From positions 15,750,501 to 15,814,500 of the forward strand of contig JAIVEN010000012.1 in NCBI GenBank assembly GCA_026686845.1: 64,000 bases of DNA, read 5' to 3'. Under the pieces are notes generated by a model. The model was not told where the DNA came from and did not search any database. It saw only the letters and a list, made by a program, of their open reading frames with translations. Origin of the DNA: Adenanthera pavonina (Eukaryota > Streptophyta > Magnoliopsida > Fabales > Fabaceae). Below, piece after piece: positions 49,001 through 61,324 of this stretch (position 1 is the first letter of the stretch; the number at the start of each line of letters is the position of its first letter). The translations under genes and the position numbers were made by a program.

Positions 49001-52000
49001 ATAGAAAGAAGAAATTACTTTTACAAAATTCTGTTTTGTCTCAGAAATAAGATACAGTATGAAGCTTTTCTACTTCGCTATTGTTAAACCTGCACCCAAT
49101 AAGTCCTTCAGATGGATGAGTTTTTGAACTCACCTACTGCACACTGGTGTGAGGCTCGAAAAAAGGACGTGAATGGGCAAAGGTGTTAGAAGACTGCTAA
49201 TCCTTAAAAAGTGTGTGCACTTCTCTTTGATTAAATATTTTGGTTTTTCACTATTTCTCGCAAAAAAAAGATGCTAAATGGCCAGAAGCCCTTCAGAAGA
49301 ACAAGGACAGAGAGGTTTTCTGTTAGAAATTTTAAGGAGAACTAAACAGGGATATCTTGAAGATTTTAGAATAACAAACAAACAAGGGCGGCTGTTGTTG
49401 CAGCATAGGGTGTTGAAGAAAAATTCAACCTGAGCTAGTAGGATCATATCCTTGTGATAAAATCTATCTAGTTAGGGGAAGGATGGAATAGGAGAGAAAG
49501 ATGAATAGGGTTGTACTAGAATTTAGACATATTGATGATTATATTAATATATCCATGTTTCCTCTTTCATCCCTGCCATTAAGTTTGTTGATACAGGAGA
49601 TAGAAAATTTGAGCCTCTATTCTTAGATTTCATCTCTTATGTGGTATTTAGGGAAAAGATTGTAAAGTTTTGGCTTTCGAACTTCTTTCTTTCATTAAAT
49701 GAATTGAGACCAGCCATGCTTAAGACTCTCAAAGTACCTACCAAGTTTAAAGGAAAGTTTTATAAAACTGTCATAAGGCCAACAATACTACATGGTAGTA
49801 AATGTTTGATTTTGAAGGGATAATAAAAGCATAAAATGCGGGTAGTAAAGATAAGAATGTTAAGATGAATATGTGGTTATATAAGAAAGAAAAAGATATG
49901 AAAGGTTTGCATAAGATGAAAAAGTAGGAGTAGTACCCATCAAGGAGAAAATGGGTAAAGGTGTTAGAAGACTGCTAATCCTTAAAAAGTGTGTGCACTT
50001 CTCTTTGATTAAATATTTTGGTTTTTCACTATTTCTCGCAAAAAAAAGATGCTAAATGGCCAGAAGCCCTTCAGAAGAACAAGGACAGAGAGGTTTTCTG
50101 TTAGAAATTTTAAGGAGAACTAAACAGGGATATCTTGAAGATTTTAGAATAACAAACAAACAAGGGTGGCTGTTGTTGCAGCATAGGGTGTTGAAGAAAA
50201 ATTCAACCTGAGCTAGTTGGTTCATATCCTTGTGATAAAATCTATCTAGTTAGGGGAAGGATGGAATAGGAGAGAAAGATGAATAGGGTTGTACTAGAAT
50301 TTAGACATATTGATGATTATATTTATATATGCCTGTTTCTTCTTTCATCCCTGCCATTAAATTTGTTGATACATGAGATAGAAAATTTGAGCTTCTATTC
50401 TTAGATTTCATCTCTTATGTGGTACTCAGGGAAAAGATTGTAAAGTTTTGGCTTTCGAATTTCTTTCTTTCATCAAATGAATTGAGACTGGCCTTGCTTA
50501 AGACTCGCAAAATACTTACCAAGTTTAAAGGGAAGTTTTATAGAACTGTTATAAGACCAATGATGCTATATGGTAGTAAATGTTGGGCTTTGAAAGGACA
50601 ATAAAAGCATAAGATGAAAATGTTAAGATGAATGCGTGATTATACAAAAAAGGAAAAGATATGAAATGTTTTCATAAGAGGAAAAGTCGAAATTGCACCT
50701 ATAGAGGAGAAAATGGTAGAAAATTTATTAAAGTGGTCTAGACACATACAAAGAAGATCACCAAAAGAGTCAGTGAAGAGAATTGATCAGATGGTCTTTA
50801 ATACTACAAGAAGGCGATAAGGGAGACCAAGAACGACATTAAGGGGGTTATAAAATAGGATCTCTTGGTAAATGATTTATCTGAAGAAATGGTTTTTGAT
50901 AGAACCCAATGGTATCGTATAATCCATGTAGCTAATCTCACTTATTGGGATAAGGCTAATGTTGTTGTTGTTGTTAAATGAATTGAGAACAAGTACTTAG
51001 GAAACCTTATATTATGGTTGCTGTGAATTTTCTTGACTTGAATCTTTCATTCCAGCCATTTATGTATGACAACTCTTGTTATGATTGCACTTCTATTCTT
51101 GATGACAATGATGATTGTTTACTTTGTGTTGATCAATATGCAGCAATGCTACGTGCTGTTTTCCTTCTGTTCTGCATTTTATACATTGTTCTGGATATGC
51201 CTAGAGGTATGATTGCATATGTGCCTTGTATTTTAGCTATGCTTTGTCAGCTTTGACAGCCCTAGGGTCTAAATGTGGCTGTTGTTTCTAACAATGCTGG
51301 TGCTCTGGCTGGTGGATGATGGAGGAAATGTTGTTGTCTGATTTTATTAGATTTAATTTATTGTCATAATGTAAAAATATGATTTTGATGAGACAGACAA
51401 GGAGTAAGCGAAAGGTTTTTGATACTGAGCCCCTTATTAAGGTTGAGACACACAAGTTTCCAGCATGAAGCTTTTTGGTCCCAACATTCTGTGTGTGCAC
51501 AGATGGCTATCAAGTACAGAAGGCAATGTGGCTCTGAGCATCAGGGCTGGAGCTCTGGACCTGCTGTAAACATATATGATGCACACTTGGACTTTAAGCT
51601 CTGAAAACTTGTGGGTTGGGCTTCGATGATCCAATCTAAATTTTTACTCTTCCTTGTAGGTTTTTTGCCCTTCATTTGGGTCCAAATAAACCTCATTCTT
51701 GGGGACTTGAGCTCCTTGCAAATTCCAACCTAAAACCACAAAGCTCAAGACCCAAAGCTGGGGGCTTTTTACCCAAGAACTCATGACTATCTGTTTAACT
51801 CAACCTTAATAACAATTTAATTTCAAAATAGATTTAAAACGAGCAATATTAACTCAAAATACTTGATAAGGCCTTATAAATATATTTGAAAACAAAAGTT
51901 TGAATGGGACTTATCAAATACCGATAATGTGTAATTTGTGTATTGAGTCTAATGACATTGTCAAGTGGATGTCTTCTTGTGGAATAAGTTGTTTGAGATT

Positions 52001-54558
52001 TTTGGAGAATTGGGCGTGTCTGCAGGTTTTAGAGCAGTTTAATCTTATATGTTTAAATTGTTCTGGCCTTAAAAAAGGATGGTGGAACTTTGTGGCAAAT
52101 GCAGTTTACTATAATTTGGAATGTATGGCTAGAGTGGAATGCTTGTATTTTTAGGGTGTTTCATTGTCTTTGGATGACGTGGATAAGGATTCTGTTAACA
52201 GCATCCTTGTGGTGATCGGTTCAAGGATTTTTTTTTTTTAAAGGAAGTGTCTCTTTTGGATATGTGGAGGGTGCACAGCATTGCTGCGTGTCTAATCTTC
52301 TTTTCCCTTTTATTTTATGCTTTATTGTTCTTTAGTATTGCTTCTTGGAGAAAACCTAATCCTCCTCACTTGTATCTTTGTTCTATCTTGAGAAAATGTC
52401 ATATTTTATCTCTAAAAATTACTACGCAAATAGCGTAATACATACATAAATGTGTGTTATTCCTTTTTCATTGTTTTGAAAAGCTCATTCTTTGCTGGCA
52501 TCCCCATTAGAACAGCAGCATTTTCCCCGATCTTCAATTCATGGGGTACTGTTGGTCAGGGATTCTATTCCCCTCCTCTCCTAAATTGGTTCCCACTGTC
52601 TCCTACTTCAAACCCTGGAAAAGAAACCCTTTTGTTTATTCTTTATGACAGTATTTGGTTCATCAACTGTAAATATTGACTGCCAACTTTTTTAATCTCT
52701 GCAGGTTGTATAGGTCTATTCTGTCCTTGCATCCTTTTTGGAAAGAATGCAGAATTTCTGGGGTCTGGAACTTTCATGGGATCATGTCTGACCCATTTTA
52801 TATTGTGGACTCTTGTTAATACAAGCTGCTGCTTATTAACCGATGGCTTGGTTTTGGGGTTACCTGGATGCCTCGTTGCATCATATGCTTGTGGCTACCG
52901 CAGGACTTTAAGGTCAAAGTATAATTTGCTGGTATAACTTTCACTACTCTACTTTCGATATCTATTCTCATTACATGATATTCTACTCTATTTCACATTC
53001 TTCTTGTTACGAGTCCATGTCTTTTAACGTAAATGCATTTGGTTTCAGCAATTTTAGTTGTTTCGAAGGGACTAATTGCTGAGATTTAAATAGTGAAACA
53101 TATTGATTAGTTCTTACTGCCTGTTGATCCCTGACTGTGAATTTGTGACAGGAACCTTCGAGTCTTTTGATCCCTTAAAACTCTTAGCTGGGGCTTTATA
53201 GCTGAACTCTTTGAAAATGCTCAATGAATCCATCCCTTGGACAATGAATGTTAGATATCTTATGAATGTCGAATGCCCTAGGTCTCCTTGGCACCAAAAT
53301 TCCATGCTCCTTGGACCTTGGCGCTATGCCTCCAAGCGCCTAAGAGTCATATTGCTAGGCACCTAGCACCCATGCTCATGGCATCCAAGTATTGGCCAGC
53401 GTCCAGTGATACATCCTCTGCTATGTCAAGTGCTTTATAGTACATTGTGGATGTGAATTTGTCCCTTGGATAGTAAGTACCCATGTCTTGCCTCCTAGAA
53501 GGTTAGGGTGAAAGAGAATGTGATTAGGTCATTCTCTGCCTCTGAGTCAATGTAATACTGGTTTCAGAATAATTGTGCCAAGGCCACCTTGACTTGATGA
53601 GAAAGCCAAATGCAGAGTGGATCTGGCACACTCCAGTGCTACTCTTAGCACTTGGGGCTGGGAGTGCTGTGACGGAGTAATCTTCATCCTCCTTTCCCCA
53701 GGAACAGTCCTTAAGATGATCTCGTAGTATTTAACTGAAGACATCTTTGTGCTAACTCTCAATTGTCGTAAGCTGGGTAAGGGATTAATAATAAATGAAT
53801 TTGTTTGTTCCATCTGAGCTCACTCCTCACTCCCTAGCCTTCCTCTTACCCTGCTCAAATAAATCACCTGATGCCTTACCTACATCCCATACCCACGTTT
53901 CCCACACATGCATCTCACACCCACGATCTCCCATTTCCTGCAATTTACCCCATTATCCGTGATACTCAACATGTGAGAGACACCCATGTTCTCAGCATGC
54001 TATATATATATATGTGTGTGTGCGTATGTATGTATGTATGTATGAATTAGGACCCCATGGCTGTAAAGAGGGTCATATAGTTATACATTCAGACTCTTGA
54101 TATTTGAGATTCCAAACTTTTCTCAGCAACCTTAAAGCATTTAATGAATTTCCCAGAAATCCTTAAGCTGGACAGAACTGATTTTATTTACGGCCAAGCA
54201 AGACTTCCCCTAATGAAAGTATTTTCCTAATATGATGCATAACTGACCAATTTAGCCAATCTGTTCTCTGCACTGTGCTGTATGGTTACATTGCTTTGAA
54301 GAAACGAAACTTGAACTTTTAAATTAATTGACCTCCTAAATTTTGGTTTTGATGGTTGAATGCTATACTTATATTTCTTGTTACTTATTTTAAAAGGAAG
54401 CACCCTGTGGAGATTTTGTGACCCATTTTTTCTGCCATATGTGTGCCGTTTGTCAAGAGTATCGGGAAATTTGTGAGAGATCTGGGGATTCTGAAGCCAT
54501 GAAGTTGACTGTAGTAACAGCCCCACCAGTTCAGACTATGCAGTCAGATTCAAAGTAG
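46006..54558 (+). CDS. PLAC8 family cysteine-rich membrane protein
   Basis: Three coding exons: 46006-46186, 52705-52931 and 54397-54558, in phase; 570 nt, 189 aa. The N-terminal ~45 residues are polar (GYVPPAYIPLG). The PLAC8 domain starts at about residue 48, with SSGICACCDDMQSC and the signature CCIGLFCPC (61-69). It continues with a hydrophobic stretch around THFILWTLVNTSCCLL and GLVLGLPGCLVASYACGYR, then the cysteine-rich end APCGDFVTHFFCHMCAVCQE. Family members (cell number regulators, plant cadmium resistance proteins, and the At4g23470-like branch that this most resembles by eye) are small membrane proteins linked to organ size or divalent-metal transport; the role here is not determinable. 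The start ATG lies seven bases after an acceptor, implying a spliced 5' leader. The 6.5 kb intron 1 holds a duplicated RTE LINE insertion. Confidence 0.92.
46440..47620. mobile_element. Possible hAT-like element relic in PLAC8 intron
   Basis: A 'gggatggcaaaacccatcctg' text begins near 46449, and 'gctcacccctat' ends a block at 47303, with internal repeats of 'ttggattggttc' and 'aattagatcag' type. Such GGGATGGCAA and AGGGGTGAGC ends are frequent termini of plant hAT-type elements. No transposase is visible and the ends do not pair cleanly, so one or two relics may be present. Confidence 0.35.
47621..49171. other. PLAC8 intron 1, unremarkable part
   Basis: AT-rich intronic sequence. The open frame at 47953-48198 has no recognisable similarity and no splice context in phase with the gene. 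Confidence 0.5.
49172..50727. repeat. 778-bp tandem direct duplication
   Basis: Copies at 49172-49949 and 49950-50727, in the same orientation with only scattered differences. The unit joins intron sequence upstream of a LINE to the first ~240 bp of that LINE. The junctions fall in 'aatggg' on both sides, so the duplication probably arose by recombination at a short identity. It lies in intron 1 of the PLAC8 gene. Confidence 0.95.
49710..50973 (+). mobile_element. 5'-truncated RTE-type LINE, partly duplicated
   Basis: The plus-strand frame reads KFKGKFYKTVIRPTILHGSK (and YRTVIRPMMLYGSKCWALKG in the second copy), followed by degenerate EEKMVENLLKW, then RIDQMVFNTTRRR and GRPRTTLRG. This is the C-terminal end of the RTE-clade reverse transcriptase protein. 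The 3' end is a (GTT)n tail at 50961-50973, typical of plant RTE elements. The flanks 'ttaaatgaattgaga' at 49695-49709 and 50974-50988 are identical and look like the target-site duplication. No intact frame remains. Confidence 0.85.
50989..52704. other. PLAC8 intron 1, 3' part
   Basis: No exon or element recognised before the acceptor at 52703-52704. Open frames on both strands (for example 51014-51256 and 51900-52154) have no family match and do not fit the gene's phase. Confidence 0.5.
53999..54044. repeat. Compound (TA)n(TG)n(TATG)n microsatellite
   Basis: Runs of TA, TG and TATG follow each other in intron 2 of the PLAC8 gene. Confidence 0.9.
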
Positions 54559-56639
54559 TAATGTCACTCCTTGTTCCATATCCTTATATCCCCTCTCTCA
54601 ATGTATGGATAATATAATTTATGACATATGAATGTATGGCCTACAAGTAAAGTAAATTATGCCTTTAACGTTGTATCAAATTTAGGTACACTTTTTGCAT
54701 GTTTTATTAAATTTTCCCATGATGGAAGTGAAAGTATATTTTACTGCTTATACCAAAACTGGAATAACCCCCTTGCGATTGCAAGGTTTTAACTTTTTTT
54801 TTTCTTTTTTTTTTTTATAATAAAGTCAACAGCAAAGTTGGAAGGAAAAAAAAAGGAAAAAACTATGAAAAAACACAACTGTGTACCATGTAGAAACAGT
54901 GATAGAAATTCTGATGCTATATTCCGTCCCATCTTATTATACTTTACCTTTTAAAAATTTTTTATAATTTTAAATATAAGTCACAGTACAAAATAATTGA
55001 AGCATTTAATGTTTCTCTTTCACGAATGCCTTACTAATTACACCCTGCAATTAATATGAAGTTATAATTAAATCAATTTATTTATAGGAAATTTTGTAAA
55101 GTGATAAATTTTTTTACATATTTAATGAATTTTACTATTTTTCTTATTCTTTGTGCAGTTAAAAATAATCTTATATTAGGAATTGGATAACATTAATGCA
55201 TCTGACTAAATTATATTGTATTTATAATTCAAAGACCCTATCATGCAACAAAGAACTTCCTTAAACTTGCATTTCTATCCCCTACGAGTAATTAGTTCTT
55301 ATTTCACTAATGAAGTATGCCATGTCATGTCATTTATTGTATATTTCCTTAAACTCTATTTCGTGAGTAGATAATAGAGATGGATTTAGTGTGTGGTGGA
55401 AATCCGCACACTGTGCGTGGCCTGATTGAGGGTTTTTTTTTAATTTAAAAAAACAAGGGAGGAGAGAGATAGAGAGTAGGGATGTCATGCCCCGTGTGCG
55501 TGGCGTTGCACCATGCACTATAAGGGTGCCCGTAGATAATTCTCTTAAACTTCTATTTGTATCTCCTAAAGAATTTTCTCACAATCCTATAAACTATTGT
55601 CTCGACATCTAGTGACTTATTATCTGAAGTATTATTAGGATTATTAAGAAATGTCAACTCACAATCAATATCCTGAGGCACCTCAATTACTATCTTGTGA
55701 GGAGGTTCCTTCATAGGTTACTCATAATCCTCATCACGTATCAGGTCTATAACTATGGGTTCCTAAAGTGAAGAATCATTTTCATAAGGTATACCTACCA
55801 TACCACACATAGAAAAAGTTATGGACAAATAGCCTTCTTAAAATCATATGGAGATAAATTCTTGGTCATATTACATTCTAATAATAAAATAATGGATGAG
55901 TTACCATAAATTTAACAATTTAAGGGGATTCATGGTCAACATGTAAGGGTTTAAACAATTATTCACATAAATCAAAATTTAAGGGAATTATGTATAATTT
56001 GCCACTTTTTTAGTAAGTGATTTTTTGTTTTTGGACGAAAAGACAATTCATTTGGACATGAATCAATTTTTTTAATGAAATAGAAGAATTCTTTTTCTTT
56101 TCTTCCTTGGTTGCAATTTTTTCCATTATATTATAATTCAAAGCTGCTCATATTTTCTTTGAAAAAATAAAATCAATCACCTAATTAAGGTTCCACTTGT
56201 TTTTGCGATAACATTTTCATAAAAGGGATGTATGATGTGGAAATTACTTTTTGATCATTAGTTCATTGATATTATTTGAATAACTTTACAAAAAAGTTTT
56301 TTTCTCACCCTCCCGTATGCATTGTAATTTGTAAAGCTCCAACTAGAAGTGGTTCTACAAGCATAATTTTCTTATAAAAAATTTGAATATAAGACCTTAA
56401 TTGAGAAATGTTGAGTCCTCTTTATTTGACCCAACTATGTTAGTGTTATAGAAATCTTTTGACAGCTTGAAGTATTATAAGAAAATACTTTTTTAAATTT
56501 TAAAACACAAAAAAAAGCCACAAGTCTTAAGTTTCAAACTATAGTTAAGATTAAATTTTACTAGAGAATATTTTGATATTGTTTCTCGGGCTTTTTTATA
56601 TTTTTTTTACTGAAAGGGAAGGTACATACCCTAAAAAAC
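54559..56639. other. 3' flank of PLAC8 gene and intergenic region
   Basis: AT-rich. A degenerate Stowaway-like end may start at about 54920 (attccgtcccatcttattat). The block 55380-55520 has repeated 'gtgcgtggc' motifs of unknown origin. No gene seen. Confidence 0.5.
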
Positions 56640-57415
56640 AATAAAGAAAACATCAACTGCTATATTTGTCAAGTTCAATTAACCCACTGCAAAGTGGAAC
56701 ATCAAAAAGATAAAAGTATCCAGGTTGTGAGGAATGTTAGCAAGCCAATTTGCATATTTATTAACCTTATCGTAGATATAATCGAGCTGGAAACTCCAAT
56801 CTTTTTTCAACATGACATCCAGCAACTCAGTCTCTAGTGATCAAGTTGATTGCCTTTGCAGAATGTATAGCAACTATAGGTTTGTTTGAATGCGTTCTCT
56901 GTTTTAATGTTTTCAAAATAGTTTTGTAGAATTATTTTTTAGAATAAATTTGGAAATAAGAAAATAAAAAAATATGTTTAAATAATTATTACTAAAATCA
57001 TAATTAATAAGTGTTAAATAAATCATTTAAAATTTATAACTTTACCATTAATATAGTGAATATTTTTCATATTTTTTTATATTTTTTAAAATAAAAAATG
57101 CAGAATATCTTAAAAATATTCTAAATTTTATATGTTTTTATTTTTTTATTTTCTAAAATATTTTATAAAAAATAGGTTTATCAAACAAATTTAAAATATT
57201 TTTCTATTTTTAAAAGTAAAAAATTATTTTGAAAACATGACTGAAATAGCCCGGTAACTTTTAAGAACCCACTATCGCAACAAATTCAATATATCTCCAC
57301 ACTGATTGTACTCTGTTGTTCCAAGCTTCTTCATGAAACCTTTTGTACAGTTACCGTGAGAGTCACGTATCACTCCTCCCCACATTGCTTCCCCGGAGTG
57401 TGTTTCTTGTGCTCT
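56640..57415 (-). pseudogene. RNase H-like remnant split by a MITE
   Basis: On the reverse strand, 57415-57275 reads EAMWGGVIRDSHGNCTKGFM and KKLGTTE, the first strands of an RVT_3 RNase H domain (GGVIRD-NGNWIKGF type). Beyond the inserted MITE, 56850-56685 reads LLDVMLKKDWSFQLDYIYDK and VNKYANWLANIPHNLDTFIF, the end of the same domain. The middle is lost or unrecognisable. The two ends are in the same strand and order, so the MITE most likely inserted into one relic. Confidence 0.7.
56879..57252 (+). mobile_element. MITE family A, copy 2
   Basis: Aligns along its length with the reverse complement of 33374-33714: shared order of 'agaataaatttggaaataag', 'ataagtgttaaataaatcat', 'aaaatttataactttaccat', 'ttattttctaaaatattt' and 'ggtttatcaaacaa'. 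The ends are GGTTTGTTTGAATG and, reversed, GGGCTATTTCAGTCATG. No clear target duplication. It interrupts the RNase H relic. Confidence 0.7.
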
Positions 57416-57677
57416 GAAAAAAAGAAAAAAAAAAAAAAAGGAAAAGAACAAACACACACACACAGCACAGCGCACACAGAAACCTAAGTCGTCTGTTTAC
57501 AAGTTTATAAATTATTTCATATACATGTTAGATTTTTATTTTTTATTAGATTTATTCATATGAATTTGACGAAACATTAGCTTTTTAAGGAAAGTAATAA
57601 TAATCTTATTAATAAAACTTTAACTTAATGAATTGATATATAATTAATAAAGCTTTAATAATTATCATATTAATGAG

Positions 57678-57883
57678 GAATGGATAATTTTTTAGTATCT
57701 CTATAAGTACTTTTCAAGATGTGAGAACTCTCTTAGTATCTCTATAAAAAATGTTAATTACTAAATAAAAAAATCTACAGGAATGGATAATCTTTTAATA
57801 CCTCTATAAGTACTCTTTGAAATGTGAGGACTCTCTTAGTATCTCTATAAAAAATGTTAATTACTAAATAAAAAAATCTACTC
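57678..57883. repeat. 103-bp tandem duplication
   Basis: Units 57678-57780 and 57781-57883 both begin 'gaatggataat' and share 'actctcttagtatctctata' and 'aaaaaatctac'. They differ at a few positions. Intergenic. Confidence 0.9.
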
Positions 57884-59246
57884 TAAACAATTTTATAATA
57901 CATATCAATTTAATTATAAGAAATTACATATATAAATTCAACCTACATTGATTACAATCCAATCATTATTGAGGAATAATTATAAAAATATAATAGATAT
58001 TATACAAAGAGGATGGAAAGGGATTTTCTTTTCATCCTTGTAACCAAACAGGTAGCTTCTTCACTTCCAAGGGAAACTGGAAACAGAAGATCAAAAACCT
58101 CCTTTGCATCCTAAGCTAACTGCAGATTTTCACTGCTCTGAACATTGCCATGTCAATTCATCTGAGAATTCCATCAGTGAAATGGGAAAAGAAAGCCCTT
58201 CATTAAATCTTCGGTAGTGAACAAAGTAGCTGCTCAACCCAATTCTCAAAATCATAATCTATCAGCCAAGATACTCAGCCATGAGAAGAAGCTTCTAGAA
58301 GATGTATGATGAAACACAGTGGTGGCTGAAACTGTCAACCATTCTCAACTCTGGCCCCATCAGCTTTCTACCATCAAGTAGCCCCTGGTCAAGTTTCTAG
58401 AAATGATTTAAATGGAAAGTGTCAGACACAGTTTTGGTCCCTCTAGATTTTTGTAAGTTTCAACTTGGTACGACCAGTTCAGAAGCAAGCAATTTGCGCA
58501 TTAATACAAAATATAAAATCTATAATGAGACGCACTATTCATAAAACATGAACAATGTAACTCATTTCTTAAATTCCATACAATGCATGGGACCAATGTC
58601 TAGTTTATTGTCAAAACTTTAAAATGATCCAACTTTACCCTTGTGTCACATCGCCATCCAAAATTTGACAGCAGATCTAACAATCTCATAACTTGGATGC
58701 CAAATTTGAGTTAATGGTGCCAACTAAACAAATAACATTTAAGTTAACATACTATGAAGCTGTGTTAAAATTAGGATAGATGACGTGACAAATGGGAAAA
58801 TTGGATCATTTAAAAAACAAAATTGGAAGGCAACACTGCCTACTTTTGGGCTAGGGGATCTTTGGAAATTCTATGAAATAAAAAAGGATTAAAAGTTTAT
58901 CTAAGCTAAATGGAAAGTACTGCAATTTCAACATTCTAGACACCATCGATTTCATCCTGCATCAACAACACCAGTTCCTACTTCACCGGAAAGTAAAGAT
59001 TAAAGGCCTGGAAATTGCAGAAAACCATACCAAATTTTTTTTTTGGTTTCTTTCTACAAACCGGTTTCCAGTTAATCCAGTACATACTAAATCCAATAAT
59101 TAAACAGTAGAAAGCTTACCTTTGCTTGGGCAATGCTGGTTCAAACTCCAGAGTGATTAAAAGGCTGTCAATGGATGCCATACCTCCATTTGGAGCTTTT
59201 ATCCGCCCATATAACAGTACATTCAATCTCAGATGCCCATGAGGAT
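57884..59246. other. Intergenic and 3' flank of PPR gene
   Basis: No gene recognised. 58430-58880 has the 'tttggtccctctagattttt' type of text common to plant repeats, but no clear boundaries. The part just below 59247 is probably the PPR 3' UTR. Confidence 0.5.
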
Positions 59247-59908
59247 CTATTTGTCACCAGAGGGTCTCCCTTCAAGCACCATTAATGCGGTTTGTAACAT
59301 CTGTCTAGCTTTTCTGTCTGGAGTGCATCCATCATACTCCATTTCCTTGTATATTTTTGGAACCTGATCTTACGAGCATGAATTCGTCAACTAAATCCTT
59401 GAAAAAATAGTGGAAGTGTCTGAAACCCGTAAACATGATCAAATGTCCTTCATGCAAAAAGATTTTTTTCCCCCTTTTTCTCAGAGAACTACCAATTTGA
59501 ATTTTACTAGCTAGAAATCAATTGAGTAGCATACAGCTTTGTCTCATTTAAGAAAAAGATGCAAATGAAAATGACTGAAGAATTTAGAGTACCTTATCAA
59601 ACTTCTTTGCCCTCATAAATGCTTTCATAAGCGTAGTGTATGTAACCACATCAGGACTAACACCCTTCATAGAAATAGTAGCATTACCATCAGGATTTGA
59701 AAACCAAGTATATTGCAATAATAAAATGTTTCCACAACAGATAAGCAAATCATACACTTTCTCTTATATGTTGATATATGGAAAATGCTTCCATATATCT
59801 CCCAGCGTTACCAAATGCATTGATTAACATATTGAGCATGACAATATTTGGTTCAATTCCCTCAGCTTCCATAATCTGCAGCACTTTAACTGCCTGTTCA
59901 CATAAGCC
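59247..59908 (-). CDS. PPR protein, last three exons (partial gene)
   Basis: Minus-strand exons 59908-59756, 59664-59593 and 59363-59247 encode 51, 24 and 38 residues plus stop, all in phase 0 with AG acceptors and GT donors. The first exon holds one full P-type pentatricopeptide motif (AVKVLQIMEAEGIEPNIVML then NMLINAFGNAGRYMEAFSIY). The second starts the next motif (GVSPDVVTYTTLMKAFMRAK). The third ends it and the protein (VPKIYKEMEYDGCTPDRKAR, then QMLQTALMVLEGR). PPR proteins bind organelle RNA for processing, stability or translation. The exon acceptor at 59909-59910 shows that more coding sequence lies upstream, but I found no PPR exon between 59909 and 64000. The 5' part is therefore either beyond the window across a long intron or lost. 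Such a multi-exon C-terminus is unusual for PPR genes, most of which have few introns. Confidence 0.8.
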
Positions 59909-60298
59909 CTGCAAGAAATTAAAAACCAAAAAAGGTGAGCCATATGTAGCAGCATATACATTGCAACAATTCAAGACAAAAAATAGGCATTCATTTATAC
60001 ATGTGTTTCTGGTTGTATGTAATATTCTTTCGATTTATGATGGTGGAAATTTAATAATTCCAACATATGTAAAATATAGCTCTTCATCAATGATCAAAAC
60101 AAGGTTTAAATCCTCATAAACTACTTCATTATCAATATTGAAATTATTAGTTATTGAGTTATGAACTGCTGGATTCTTGAAGATTTGGACATACGTGTTT
60201 GTGGGTGTATAATATGTAGCCACAACTGCTGCAGTTCTAGTTATGACAATAAGGATCAGCAGCAGCTGAATAGAAACGAAACTGATCATGAAGTTGTT

Positions 60299-60640
60299 AG
60301 CTTCTTCACTGAAAAGAACCCAAAGCAGAAGCTTACAACAAACAAAGAGTAATTTAAATTTTTCAGTGAAATTCATTCTGTATCAAAAGTGAATAACAGC
60401 TTCAAACACATTGGTTCTGCCCACTGTTACTTTCATAGATGGATTTAATTTCAAAACTTGAGATTCTGTGATGAAGAGCATGCAAGAACTTTGCCAGTTT
60501 CTTCACTGTAAAGAACCCAAAGCTTACAAAGAGTAATTTAAATTCTTTAGTGAAATTCCTTCAGTATCGAGAGTGAATAACGGCTTCAAATCAAAAACAA
60601 TAATTTCTCTGTTGGTTCTGCCAACCATTGCTTTCATAGA
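60299..60640. repeat. ~198-bp spaced direct repeat
   Basis: 60299-60450 and 60497-60640 share, in order, 'ttcttcactg', 'aaagaacccaaagc', 'aaagagtaatttaaatt', 'agtgaaatt', 'gtgaataac' and 'ggttctgcc'. Reverse-strand frames are short and resemble nothing known to me. It lies between the PPR exons and the LINE. Confidence 0.8.
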
Positions 60641-61307
60641 AGAGATATCTACCCATTGTCCTATCAATAGTCTTAGTTATCAGCATGAAAATCAATAAAA
60701 ATATTGATTCTAGCAAAATTAGAGAATCTCGTAGAGTATAGATTGATTTGCAAAGTTGAGAACAGAACAGAGGAGATAAAACAAGATATATTAATGAGAT
60801 ATAGGTCATATATATTGCTCTTATCTGTGATTTAAAGGCAGCATATTACAATAGGTGTGATGCCACTATAGCTTCATTAGAATATAACAGTTATTGTGCA
60901 CTCCATATAACGATTAGAATATAAATTGGATCCAACTCCTTCATTAAATAGGTTATCTTTTTTAAGACAAATATTATTAAGATTACCATTTCATTTCAGC
61001 CTTCTTCTATGCCAAAATTATTGGTTTACACCAAAAAGTGGAAACTGTATATATGAATATCGTAAGTGCAGAAATTCTATATAGGTTATTTTCTTTCCCC
61101 TTCCATACATCCAGTCCCAACAATGAGCGACTACAAATTCCATTCAGTAAGATTTCCCTATTGAGAAAGGAAACCGGGGTTAAGTATTTTAAAATCAAAG
61201 GGCAAGCACCATTGCAAGGACGCAGGGAAAGCTTTCCACTAATGGAACTAAGAAGGAAAATACTAAATTCTTGTCAATATTTAAAATTCCTCTTGAGAAA
61301 AAAATGA

Positions 61308-61324
61308 TCACAAATGACAAATCA
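61308..61324. repeat. LINE target-site duplication, left
   Basis: The 17-bp sequence tcacaaatgacaaatca, identical to 62824-62840. It abuts the (CAA)n tail of the LINE. Confidence 0.85.

Noticed and set aside
51014..51256. 80-residue plus-strand frame with hydrophobic stretches in the PLAC8 intron
   Set aside because: It has no flanking splice sites in phase with the gene and no similarity; likely chance.
60035..60376. 113-residue minus-strand frame upstream of the PPR exons, considered as another PPR exon
   Set aside because: It has no PPR spacing or motif residues and overlaps the local direct repeat.
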